A stretch of 64,000 bases of DNA. Origin: Chitinophaga pinensis. GTDB lineage: Bacteria; Bacteroidota; Bacteroidia; UKL13-3. The notes beneath the pieces are model-generated. The model had not been told where the DNA came from, made no database searches, and worked only from the letters and a program-made list of their open reading frames with translations. The stretch's first letter is position 1. Each line of letters opens with the position of its first letter. The DNA is taken from NCBI GenBank assembly GCA_945861965.1, contig CAMAWM010000005.1, positions 1-64,000 on the forward strand, given 5' to 3'. Shown in pieces: positions 37,401 through 43,126 of the stretch. A program made the position numbers and the translations under genes.

Positions 37401-37751
37401 GCTAATGCAGAAGTTTTTATTCCGCATTATTATAAAGGCTTATTTGTTCCAAATGCATTTGTACCAGATGGTGTAAATAAACTTTTCTTAGCGCTTGGCG
37501 CTGAATTAAAAAATTATCATTTAAGAATTTATAACCGTTGGGGAGAGATTGTTTGGCAAACCAATGCTTTGAGTGCAATTGGCGAACCTACTGAAGGATG
37601 GGATGGAAAGGATGCAAATGGAATTTTTTGTCCAGTTGGAACTTACACTTGGCAAATTGATGCAACTTTTACTGATGGAATTGATTGGCGTGGAATGAGT
37701 GTTGGCAGTAACAAATATTCAAAAACTGGAGTTATTTATTTGATGCGATAA
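31452..37751 (+). CDS. giant PKD-type surface protein with type B T9SS sorting domain
   Basis: A 2099-residue exported, probably adhesive or matrix protein. The signal peptide spans about 23 residues (FSLSIVSSAQ, then WIKFS). The body is a string of Ig-like and PKD domains. PKD signatures recur mainly in the last third: VWNFGDSTPT, IRYKFGDSTNST, VMWYFGDGDSSS, FEWDFGDTQIG, YIWSFGNSQNS, YRWYFGDGGNA and FQWYFGDGGFSS. Before these are Cys-rich Ig-like units with 'TICSG' or 'SVCSGTP' starts and 'GGIWTG' loops. The last ~95 residues (GLFVPNAFVPDGVN, LRIYNRWGEIVWQT, GWDGKDANGIFCPVGTYTW) form the gliding-motility-associated type B C-terminal domain that directs T9SS export. The stop overlaps the convergent waaA stop by 16 bases. 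The ligand is unknown. Confidence 0.88.
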   Translation: MKNLYKLIVLAFQLFSLSIVSSAQWIKFSVPVGPFCIGQNYIVNFTDSLIGDFNSVSVHISNSSGLFPSGGTLLSTTSSNADTITINVPSYFVAGSFYRLRIHSGGYYDTSSFVRINGLPFTSFSANNSNTCAGTPIILMNTTTGGTPPLTYEWIFTGTNAPPTNYQVNPIIQFTPPAGNGTVSYNIQLYATDANGCKYLYTTVPFLVKQKPYPILLDSNTLANPPFSTCSSTPPNPYRLTVLNASLFPGIITNYNISWGDGTFSFPSTSFSQISHLYYNKGLYNLTMDVVGTNGCTNSISYNVAYQQPPTVSVSSPSIRIACNTHTMPFVLGNYINNTLGTYYVWNFGDSTPTVRWDVVTNDTIWHTYNTASCKGTQKYFTARIKAYNACDSSSAKVDSIYIWMKPKASFRINPDSIICAGSTATLSNLTTPGSFGNNCSPATAYYWQFTGASISNYTGTNPPQLTFNTPGSFILRLIAANSCGNDTIYKTICVQPSPINSYTIAVSPSSGCTNATVTTNNTSNLSSGCGNYPYSWQILKGGTRTYTGYTYISNTDSNSVNPMLLFTKSGNYTIRLNISNKCGNNFNKDTIISIKESPIITFPADVTYCDSTVVNFTPTNTIHFPIVDSGNSNITNVAWSISPSGFYVLNSNTANPIIAFPNSTTSPKYYQIVYSAQNVCGISIPDTQNIIINPKPRVFATTTSSNICSTDSAIINFTSNLASGVKFKWTVSASSAFVSGFNNSAGFDTLFSIKQKLTNASNVVQTVRYYITPKHISTNCQGDSITVIILVKPRPQITARDTTICSGLSPNIQLNSTVSGTLFTWTTTLQFGNAGGYSNQSTPISSGINQTLYNLGLYTAQIKYSISGISNGCSALFDPNIFVSINPVPDIINSLLTQTICSGDTVKFIPIGTFPQTVYYYVANLISGPANGYSGGIGTISQVIYTTTSATTNLRYTYTPVGIAPTYCTGTSRYFDVTVKPKPVISVAPSNQSVCSGTPITIALSSNLSLTKYTWNANLINGSQTSGFFNQSTLTDSANIKQTIFNSSTSPSIINYKIHSNTMNCIGDSVTASVTINPLPVVNAGIDITRCKYQGIFSLVGSPVGGRWTGTGVISDTSFNPSIVNAGLYTMYYEFTDFRGCSNSDTLVITVVDVLLANAGSDIIRCENSDTFRLIGLPVGGIWTGTAVTSVGVFNSNIAGVGVFNLVYTYTAGNGCSASDSMQISVKPKSRADFILTPQICPNTLINVNATSTDSITNYIWRATNSGLFNNTIFADSVTKNTSVLLPENESSSDAIYTLKLFTKTNFNCFDTISKNTTLRRRPFAQFNTGSIKNCGPVVYTMSNYTSNVNCSYFWTSIPSTNVNIVFVSDSNPNITLPVNNTNTAITYKINLFATRYDATLACIDSASQNIVIYPKPYTQFVFIPADSGCTPFSYSTFNSSNPLNSESNTSLKYLWKMPNNATDTLQNISRTIINSGFADSTFTVKLTATTQWGCKDSIERNIKVLNNQIKSAFKISSLMGCVPFSIAIYDSSSGAKNIRYKFGDSTNSTIRNPLHLYPLVGNYTVQQIATNYCNADTSFQIVTALSLPQATIQKQPVACRYKNVNFNVSFKDTGFVMWYFGDGDSSSTINPTHAYNTIGKKIITLKLTSFANGCISLIRDSILINALPTSSIVSDKDAACNYYNFSFTGNSNTGNLFEWDFGDTQIGTGKNINHLFNDSGLFFVKLRVTNSNGCVDSIYKTITVFKSPRTSYTASPADTCRGPVTVKFNNTSTNASNYIWSFGNSQNSTLTNPSTYYSTAKDYNVTLISFNTNNCYDTLISVYRVYPSPKSNFTYDFRSGCQPLQVNFTNKSLNAISYRWYFGDGGNAILQDPSHIYTSYGMFNVSLVAIASNLCTDSFTVNNAVDVYQTPLSDFSFKIDSIELPFGLVYFTNKSFQANQFQWYFGDGGFSSQFSPTYRYRYSDTFKVSMIAFYGNLCSDTANAEVFIPHYYKGLFVPNAFVPDGVNKLFLALGAELKNYHLRIYNRWGEIVWQTNALSAIGEPTEGWDGKDANGIFCPVGTYTWQIDATFTDGIDWRGMSVGSNKYSKTGVIYLMR

Positions 37752-39067
37752 TCTTCCATAATTTTCTCCATCACAATATTTGTAGCACCAACATTTTCTT
37801 TGATAAATTCTGAAGCCGCAACAGTTGCACTTAAATATTTTTCTTTATTCTGTAGCAATTCAATTAGTATACTTTTACATTCCTTTTCATTAGCAACTGT
37901 AAACGCAGCTCCCGCTTTTATTAAATCCAAAGCTTCAGGAAATTTATCTATTTCTGGTCCAAACAAAATCGGTTTTCCAAAAGCTGCAGCTTCAAGTACA
38001 TTGTGCAATCCACTTTTCACAAATCCACCACCTACAAATGCGATTGTAGCATAACGATAAATTTGACTAAGCAATCCAATGCTATCAATTATCAAAACAC
38101 TTTTGCTTGAAATAGTATTTTCATCAGCATTTGAATAACGCAAACACATTCCCGAAAAAGTATTTTCAATTTCAATTATCCTTTCTTCGTATACAAAATG
38201 TGGCGCAATAATTATTTTAATTTCAGTATTCTGTTTTAAGAAATTTGAAATCATTTTTTCTTCAATTGGATACGAACTTCCACAAAGCAAAAGTTGATTT
38301 TGGGCTTTAAATTTTTCAATCAAAGATAAATATCGAGTTTCCTGAGAAGTATTATAAACCCTGTCGTAGCGAGTATCTTTACTTAAAGTAACATTTTCGA
38401 TTTGTATGCTTTGCAACAAATCTGTCGATACTTTATTTTGAGTAAAAATATGCGTAAAGCAATTCAATATGTTGCGAAAGAAAACCCCATATCCTTTAAA
38501 ATAAATTTGTTCTTTTCTAAACGAAGCTGAAAGCAGAAAAGTTTTTATATTTCTATTTTTTAATTCATTCAAATAAAAAAACCAGAAATCGTATTTAACC
38601 CAAAAAACCATTTCGGGGTTAAAATAATTTATCAATTCTTTTGCATTTTTTTTCGAATCAAATGGAAGGTAAAAAACATAATCAGCAATTGATTCATTTT
38701 TCATTTGTTCGTAACCCGAAGGCGAAAAAAAAGTAACAATAATTTTGTGTGATGGGAGTTTCTCTTTCAGTGCTTCCATCACAGGTCTTCCTTGTTCAAA
38801 TTCGCCAAGCGATGAAACATGAAACCAGATTTTTTTTGATGAATCAGCAGCCAACAAAATCCTAATATTTTCTATATTATTATTTCTTCCTTCAATAAAA
38901 TCTTTGGCGCGTTTATTAAATAGCGATGCAATCCATATGGAAAATTGGTATGCATTGATAGCAATCAGATAAAATATAAACCCTAAATAATACATCGGTA
39001 TTGCAAAGAAAGTATTTTCTGTCAAGCTATAATCATCCATTTTGGAACAATAATTTTTACTCCACAT
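37736..39067 (-). CDS. waaA: 3-deoxy-D-manno-octulosonic acid (Kdo) transferase
   Basis: GT30 enzyme that attaches Kdo from CMP-Kdo to lipid A precursor at the inner membrane. A single N-terminal membrane segment (YYLGFIFYLIAINAYQFSIW) is followed by the motif KRAKDFIEGRNN. The catalytic glutamate is in HVSSLGEFEQGRPVMEALK near residue 100. The nucleotide-binding end shows FVGGGFVKSGLHNVLEAAAF near residue 350 and KPILFGPEIDKFPEA. The longest frame gives 443 residues, but family members begin close to 'MYYLGF'. ATGs at 39040 (codon 10) and 38995 (codon 25) are therefore also plausible starts, and the true one is uncertain. It converges on and overlaps the PKD gene and indicates a lipopolysaccharide-bearing outer membrane. 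Confidence 0.93.
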   Translation of the reverse strand: MWSKNYCSKMDDYSLTENTFFAIPMYYLGFIFYLIAINAYQFSIWIASLFNKRAKDFIEGRNNNIENIRILLAADSSKKIWFHVSSLGEFEQGRPVMEALKEKLPSHKIIVTFFSPSGYEQMKNESIADYVFYLPFDSKKNAKELINYFNPEMVFWVKYDFWFFYLNELKNRNIKTFLLSASFRKEQIYFKGYGVFFRNILNCFTHIFTQNKVSTDLLQSIQIENVTLSKDTRYDRVYNTSQETRYLSLIEKFKAQNQLLLCGSSYPIEEKMISNFLKQNTEIKIIIAPHFVYEERIIEIENTFSGMCLRYSNADENTISSKSVLIIDSIGLLSQIYRYATIAFVGGGFVKSGLHNVLEAAAFGKPILFGPEIDKFPEALDLIKAGAAFTVANEKECKSILIELLQNKEKYLSATVAASEFIKENVGATNIVMEKIMEDYRIK

Positions 39068-39090
39068 TTAAATTTAAAACAGCTATATTT

Positions 39091-39134
39091 AAAATAAAAA
39101 ATCCCATCGAGCACTCGATGGGATTTTTTATTTT
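39091..39134 (-). terminator. terminator downstream of the Omp28-like gene
   Basis: A perfect 21-base-pair inverted repeat: arm 39091-39111 ends ATCCCATCGAG and arm 39114-39134 begins CTCGATGGGAT, with A-runs and T-runs flanking the GC core on either side. It sits 14 bases past the stop at 39149 and upstream of waaA on the same strand. The symmetric A/T flanks mean it could stop RNA polymerase from both directions. Confidence 0.88.
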
Positions 39135-39148
39135 TAAAGACTTTATAA

Positions 39149-41163
39149 TTATTCTTTTACTAATTTCATTTTATAAACGCCATCTGCATATTTTATATTA
39201 GCAATATAAATTCCGCTTTTCCATCCTTGTGCATCAATAGCTATTTTATTTTTGTTTTCAATTGCTGATGTATAAATTAATTGCCCTTGCACATTAAATA
39301 TCTGCAATTCAAATGCAGATTTTAATTCATCGTTTAGTATCAAATTGAAAATATTGTTTGAAGGGTTAGGATAAACCATAACCGCATTTTCAGGAACAAA
39401 TAAATTCTGAACAGCCGTTACATAAGTTCCATTTACATACCCATTATTAACAGCATTTATTATTTTAGTTGAAGTTGCGTTATCAATTTTTCCGTTTGGT
39501 TCAATCACCATTCCAACAATTTTAATTTTACTTGCTCTCCATGCCCAATTAACTTCAAATGTAAAATTATGTGTGAATGAATCTCCAGCATTTACTATTG
39601 CGGAAAATGAGTTTGACAATCCTCCAAAATTTGGAGATATAACTCTAGCCACATGTTCATACACCATCATCGATGCAGGAACAGGATTTGGCAAAAGCTC
39701 ATAACCACCCATTACTCCATTTGCATTGTTTGCATAAGCATTGGATTGATTATATTCAGATCCAGTTCCAGTCACACTATCTTCAATCAATACACAGGCA
39801 ATTTTATAATTTCCACTTGCTGATTGTAAAAATTTTGTGGTCAAACTAACTTTTAATTCGCCTGTTGTAGAATTAAACTGAGCGCCATTTTTTATAACTG
39901 TTTTTGGAGCAATTACAATTCTTGCTAAAAAATCAGGTTCCATTCCCGATGGATCAATATCTGCACCGCGATCAACCACTAAACTTGGATAGCCACTTAT
40001 AATTGTACCCAATCCCTTATTGTAATTATGATCTGTCATAATATCGCCATTATGTACTGCTATTCCCTGAATTAATCCTGGATATTTAGCATCCATTTTA
40101 TTTAACCAAACAGCTCCACGTGGGCACCATTGGCACCAAGTTCCTGTACCTTCTTCGGCAATTACCAATTTATTTACAGCAGGAACAACAGGATTAATAA
40201 TTACGATTTTAGTATTGTTGCTACTGCTATCATCGTTTGTATTATTAATTAATTTAATAGTTGCCGTTACCGGATTTGAACCTGCGGCTAATAAAACAGG
40301 ATTATCCATTAAAATATTTTGAATTGCAAGCGATGCAATGCTAACGCCACTTATACTTTTAGTTTGTGTATTTCCTCTATAAGAAAACTCGACAGATGCA
40401 GAAGTAATTGTTTGATTTCCCAAATTTCGGATTTCAACTGCAGGTATTACGCTCATTCCAGCCAAATACCCTTGAACATTGTCAATATATGAAACTGCTG
40501 CATCCAATGTAGATTTTATATGCGGAGTATAATTATAGGATACATCATCAATATAATACGAACTGCCTACTGTTGGATAAAAATTTACCGAAGCAATTTG
40601 TCTATACATATTTTGAAAAGCTCCTTTTGAAACATCGTTGATTAAAACTTCCCAAGTATTGGTACTTAAATTTATTTTCATGTCAACTTTAGTCCATTCG
40701 CCTTGAGTATAAGTTGTGTTTAGCAAATTCCCAGATAAGGTATTTAGCATTTTTACATTTCCAACCGAATCAAAATGTATGTCAACACTCCAACCTTTTC
40801 CTAAAGTTGATTGTTCTTGTAAATTTATATATGCTTTTTTCCCTAAGTCAACAAAAATCCAATAACTAAATGAAAAATTTCCAGTGTTGTATTGACCGCC
40901 AAATGGCAAAACAATATCCGCTGGACCGCCTGGAGAAGTTGTTGATGAAAAAAACAAGGAGTTGCTGCCACTTTTAGCTTTTGCATTGCTAACTCTAAGG
41001 TCGTCTGCACCACTTGAGGTTCCGCTCCATGTCTTCCATGACGAGCTGTTAGCAGTTATAAAGTTCCTGCAGTGTAATTGTCAAAATTGTCTGAAAATGT
41101 TTGGCTTTTTGCAATAATAGTAAAGCATAAAGTAATTGTTAGGGCAATGTATTTTGTTTTCAT
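39149..41163 (-). CDS. Omp28-like T9SS cargo protein, frame broken near the 5' end
   Basis: The main open frame (39149-40957, 602 residues from its first ATG) lacks a signal peptide. Another frame just upstream supplies one: the ATG at 41163 reads MKTKYIALTITLCFTIIAKS, then QTFSDNFDNYTAGTL and a stop. One added base in the AAA run at 41060-41062 would join the two as ...DNYTAG-TFITANSSSWKTWS.... This gives about 671 residues with a jelly-roll-like N-terminal domain. The middle contains EEGTGTWCQWCPRG near residue 272 of the 602-residue frame, the thioredoxin-like CxWC motif of Omp28-related proteins. The end carries a type A sorting domain (VMVYPNPSNNIFNL to MKLVKE). Promoter and terminator are intact, so this is a recent mutation, a sequencing error or programmed slippage. 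Confidence 0.82.
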
Positions 41164-41182
41164 TTAGTATGATGTTTAAATT

Positions 41183-41212
41183 CAAATGTAAATCAAAAAT
41201 AAAATTATCAAA
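41183..41212 (-). promoter_or_regulatory. promoter of the Omp28-like gene
   Basis: On the minus strand TTTG (41209-41212), 18 bases, then TACATTTG (41183-41190), a full -33/-7 match. It ends 19 bases before the ATG at 41163 and so supports that ATG, rather than 40957, as the original start. The same TACATTTG box precedes the other type A T9SS gene at 50801. Confidence 0.68.
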
Positions 41213-41261
41213 GAAAAAAAAATTAGCATTTAAATTTTAATAGAATTCTTAAATGATTTTT

Positions 41262-41269
41262 TATTTTTG
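41262..41269 (+). promoter_or_regulatory. promoter -7 box for the arginine decarboxylase gene
   Basis: TATTTTTG matches TAnnTTTG exactly. It lies about 115 bases before the TTG start at 41386, giving a leader of roughly 110 bases, much longer than others in this window. The -33 position is not clear. Confidence 0.55.
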
Positions 41270-41282
41270 TCCGAAAAATTAA

Positions 41283-41376
41283 TGACTTCGTAACTCAGTT
41301 AGCAAAACAGACAACTCTTGTTTAGAATTTCGAGAGTTTAAGTTTCTACGATGTCACTAATACAAAATTAAACTCT
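41283..41376 (+). ncRNA. candidate structured leader RNA of the arginine decarboxylase gene
   Basis: The transcribed leader can fold into one long nested hairpin. The outer stem TGACTTCGTA (41283-41292) pairs with TACGATGTCA (41347-41356), nine of ten positions. The middle helix AAAC (41305-41308) pairs with GTTT (41342-41345). The inner stem AACTCTTG (41313-41320) pairs with CGAGAGTT (41331-41338), eight pairs with one G-U, around a ten-base loop. Segment AGAGTTTA (41333-41340) is also fully complementary to TAAACTCT (41369-41376), which ends ten bases before the TTG start. The two folds exclude each other, as in translational switches. It does not match any riboswitch class I can recognise by eye. 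The function is inferred from geometry alone. Confidence 0.5.
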
Positions 41377-41385
41377 AACTATAAA

Positions 41386-42792
41386 TTGACAACTCCACAC
41401 ATTCGAAATCGGTACACCGATTTAATTCATCAAACATTTTTTTTCCCTCGTCACGGGTTTGAAATAAATGACAATAAATTATTTTTTCAAGGTATTGATC
41501 TTAATGAATTGGCAAAGGAATATGGCACTCCATTAAAATTTACTTATTTACCTAAAATTGGTTCTCAAATTGAAAAAATTAAAAAGCTTTTTAATGATGC
41601 CATCAAAAAATACGATTACAAAGGGAACTACAATTATTGTTATTGTACTAAAAGTTCTCACTTCGAATTTATTTTAAATGAAGTATTAAAATACGATGCC
41701 GATCTTGAAACATCATCGGCTTTTGATTTAACAATCGTTAAAAAATTACACTCAGAAGGTCGATTCGACAAAAGCAAATTCATTGTTTGCAACGGTTATA
41801 AAACACAACAATATGTAAAAAACATTTCCGAGCTTGTTACGGCTGGATTTGAAAATATTATTTGTGTGCTCGACAACCGCGAGGAGTTTGATTTAGTTGA
41901 TAAATACGCAACCAAAACAACAAAAATAGGAATAAGAATAGCAACAGAAGAAGAACCGAATTTTTTGATTTACACCTCGCGAATGGGAATGAGTTATAAG
42001 CACGTGCTTGACTTATATAAAAATAAAATCCATGACAACCCGAAATTCAAATTAAAAATGGTGCATTTCTTTGTCAACTCAGGCATACGAGATACTACTT
42101 ATTTTTGGAGCGAGCTTACCCGATTGGTAAATGTTTATTGCGATTTGAAAGAAGAATGCCCCGAGTTGGATACGCTTGATATTGGAGGTGGAATGCCGAT
42201 TTACACATCGCTTGGAGTAGAATTTGATTACGCTTACATGATTGATCAGATTGTGTTTTACACCAAAACAATTTGCGAAAACCGTGGAGTAAAAATGCCT
42301 GATATTTTTACCGAATTCGGATCATTTACAGTAGGCGAAAGTGGTGGAATTTTATATACTGTTATTGGCGAAAAAGAACAAAACGACAAAGAAAAATGGT
42401 ATATGATAGATAGTTCGTTCATTACCACATTGCCTGATACTTGGGGAATAGGACAAAAATTTATTTTGTTGGCTGCAAATCATTGGGATAAAGAATTTCA
42501 GCGCATAAATCTTGGTGGATTAACTTGTGATAGCCAAGATTTTTACAATAGCGATACCAATTCAAATCAGGTATTTATGCCTAAAAATACTGCAAGCGAT
42601 CCATTATTAATTGGTTTTTTTCATACAGGAGCCTATCAGGAAAGTCTTGGAGGATATGGCGGAATTCAACATTGCTTGATTCCGGCACCAAAACATTTAA
42701 TAATTGACAAAGACGAAAATGGTGAGTTTAGTTACAAGGTATTTGCCGAGGAGCAAAAATCTGATGGAATGTTGAAAATATTGGGGTATTGA
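41386..42792 (+). CDS. arginine decarboxylase, PLP fold type III
   Basis: Converts arginine to agmatine for polyamine synthesis. The sequence matches the Bacteroidota biosynthetic-type enzyme (about 465 residues), shorter than enterobacterial SpeA. The PLP lysine is in NYNYCYCTKSSHFEFILNE near residue 88. LETSSAFDLTIVKKL, VLDNREEFDLVDKYA, the phosphate-binding LDTLDIGGGMPIYTS near 268 and TEFGSFTVGESGGILYTVIG near 310 follow. The active-site cysteine region of related enzymes corresponds to LGGLTCDSQDF near 387. The start is a TTG at 41386: the frame is closed by TAG at 41323 and contains no ATG before conserved sequence. It lies behind a long structured leader. The genes for agmatine processing are not in the window. 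Confidence 0.88.
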   Translation: MTTPHIRNRYTDLIHQTFFFPRHGFEINDNKLFFQGIDLNELAKEYGTPLKFTYLPKIGSQIEKIKKLFNDAIKKYDYKGNYNYCYCTKSSHFEFILNEVLKYDADLETSSAFDLTIVKKLHSEGRFDKSKFIVCNGYKTQQYVKNISELVTAGFENIICVLDNREEFDLVDKYATKTTKIGIRIATEEEPNFLIYTSRMGMSYKHVLDLYKNKIHDNPKFKLKMVHFFVNSGIRDTTYFWSELTRLVNVYCDLKEECPELDTLDIGGGMPIYTSLGVEFDYAYMIDQIVFYTKTICENRGVKMPDIFTEFGSFTVGESGGILYTVIGEKEQNDKEKWYMIDSSFITTLPDTWGIGQKFILLAANHWDKEFQRINLGGLTCDSQDFYNSDTNSNQVFMPKNTASDPLLIGFFHTGAYQESLGGYGGIQHCLIPAPKHLIIDKDENGEFSYKVFAEEQKSDGMLKILGY

Positions 42793-42822
42793 TACTATTT
42801 TTTCTCAGTATTTTAGAATGGC

Positions 42823-42852
42823 TTGACAATCCCCAATGAATTCATATATTTG
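42823..42852 (+). promoter_or_regulatory. strong promoter for the small basic protein
   Basis: TTG at 42823-42825 (in TTGACA), 19 bases, then TATATTTG at 42845-42852: exact -33/-7 elements at ideal spacing, the best promoter in the window. The box ends 21 bases before the ATG at 42874. Confidence 0.75.
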
Positions 42853-42873
42853 CACCCTAAAAAAATTAACATT

Positions 42874-43014
42874 ATGGCAGTTACTCGATTGAAAAGAAAA
42901 GACCGCAGAAATAAAACATCATCTGTTCTGCGCAAACAACGTATAAAATTAAACACGAAATTGGTAAGCATAAAATCACCAAATGTTGAACGCACTGTAA
43001 TTCTAGAAGACTAG
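42874..43014 (+). CDS. 46-residue basic protein, possibly ribosome-associated
   Basis: The ATG at 42874 gives a 46-residue protein, MAVTRLKRKDRRNKTSSVLR to TVILED, strongly basic in its first two thirds (about 14 Lys/Arg) with a short acidic end. I do not recognise a named family with certainty. Size, charge, a perfect promoter of its own and a strong terminator 18 bases past the stop are what one expects of a highly expressed, monocistronic ribosomal or RNA-binding protein. Bacteroidota ribosomes are reported to contain an extra small protein (bL38); orthology cannot be decided here. A longer frame from TTG 42823 overlaps the promoter and is rejected. Confidence 0.75.
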   Translation: MAVTRLKRKDRRNKTSSVLRKQRIKLNTKLVSIKSPNVERTVILED

Positions 43015-43032
43015 TCTTTTGAATGAAATTCT

Positions 43033-43065
43033 AAAAACCGGTGCGCATTTCGTACCGGTTTTTTT
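43033..43065 (+). terminator. rho-independent terminator after the small basic protein
   Basis: AAAAACCGGT (43033-43042) pairs with ACCGGTTTTT (43054-43063). The stem is extended inward by GCG/CGT to leave a CATTT loop and is followed by more T. A GC-rich core with flanking A- and T-runs makes it an efficient, possibly bidirectional terminator. It isolates the 46-residue gene from argS. Confidence 0.9.
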
Positions 43066-43105
43066 ATTTATTTAATGTTCAACCAAAATCACAACTTTTT
43101 AAAGT

Positions 43106-43113
43106 TATTTTCG
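43106..43113 (+). promoter_or_regulatory. argS promoter -7 box
   Basis: TATTTTCG, matching TAnnTTCG, ends 13 bases before the argS ATG. As the preceding unit ends in a strong terminator, argS needs its own promoter and this is the only good candidate. No TTG at -33. Confidence 0.55.
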
Positions 43114-43126
43114 TACGCTATACAAA

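Noticed and set aside
37736..37751. 16-base overlap of the PKD gene and waaA as a sign of a mis-called stop
   Set aside because: Both C-termini look like normal family ends; short convergent overlaps also occur at pdxA and its neighbour.
41283..41356. A tRNA-like look: AACTCAGTTAG resembles a D-loop, TTTCGAGA a T-loop, and the ends pair like an acceptor stem
   Set aside because: The anticodon-like loop lacks U33, the T-stem does not pair, the acceptor stem is ten rather than seven pairs, and no CCA follows. A bulged hairpin leader explains the pairing better.
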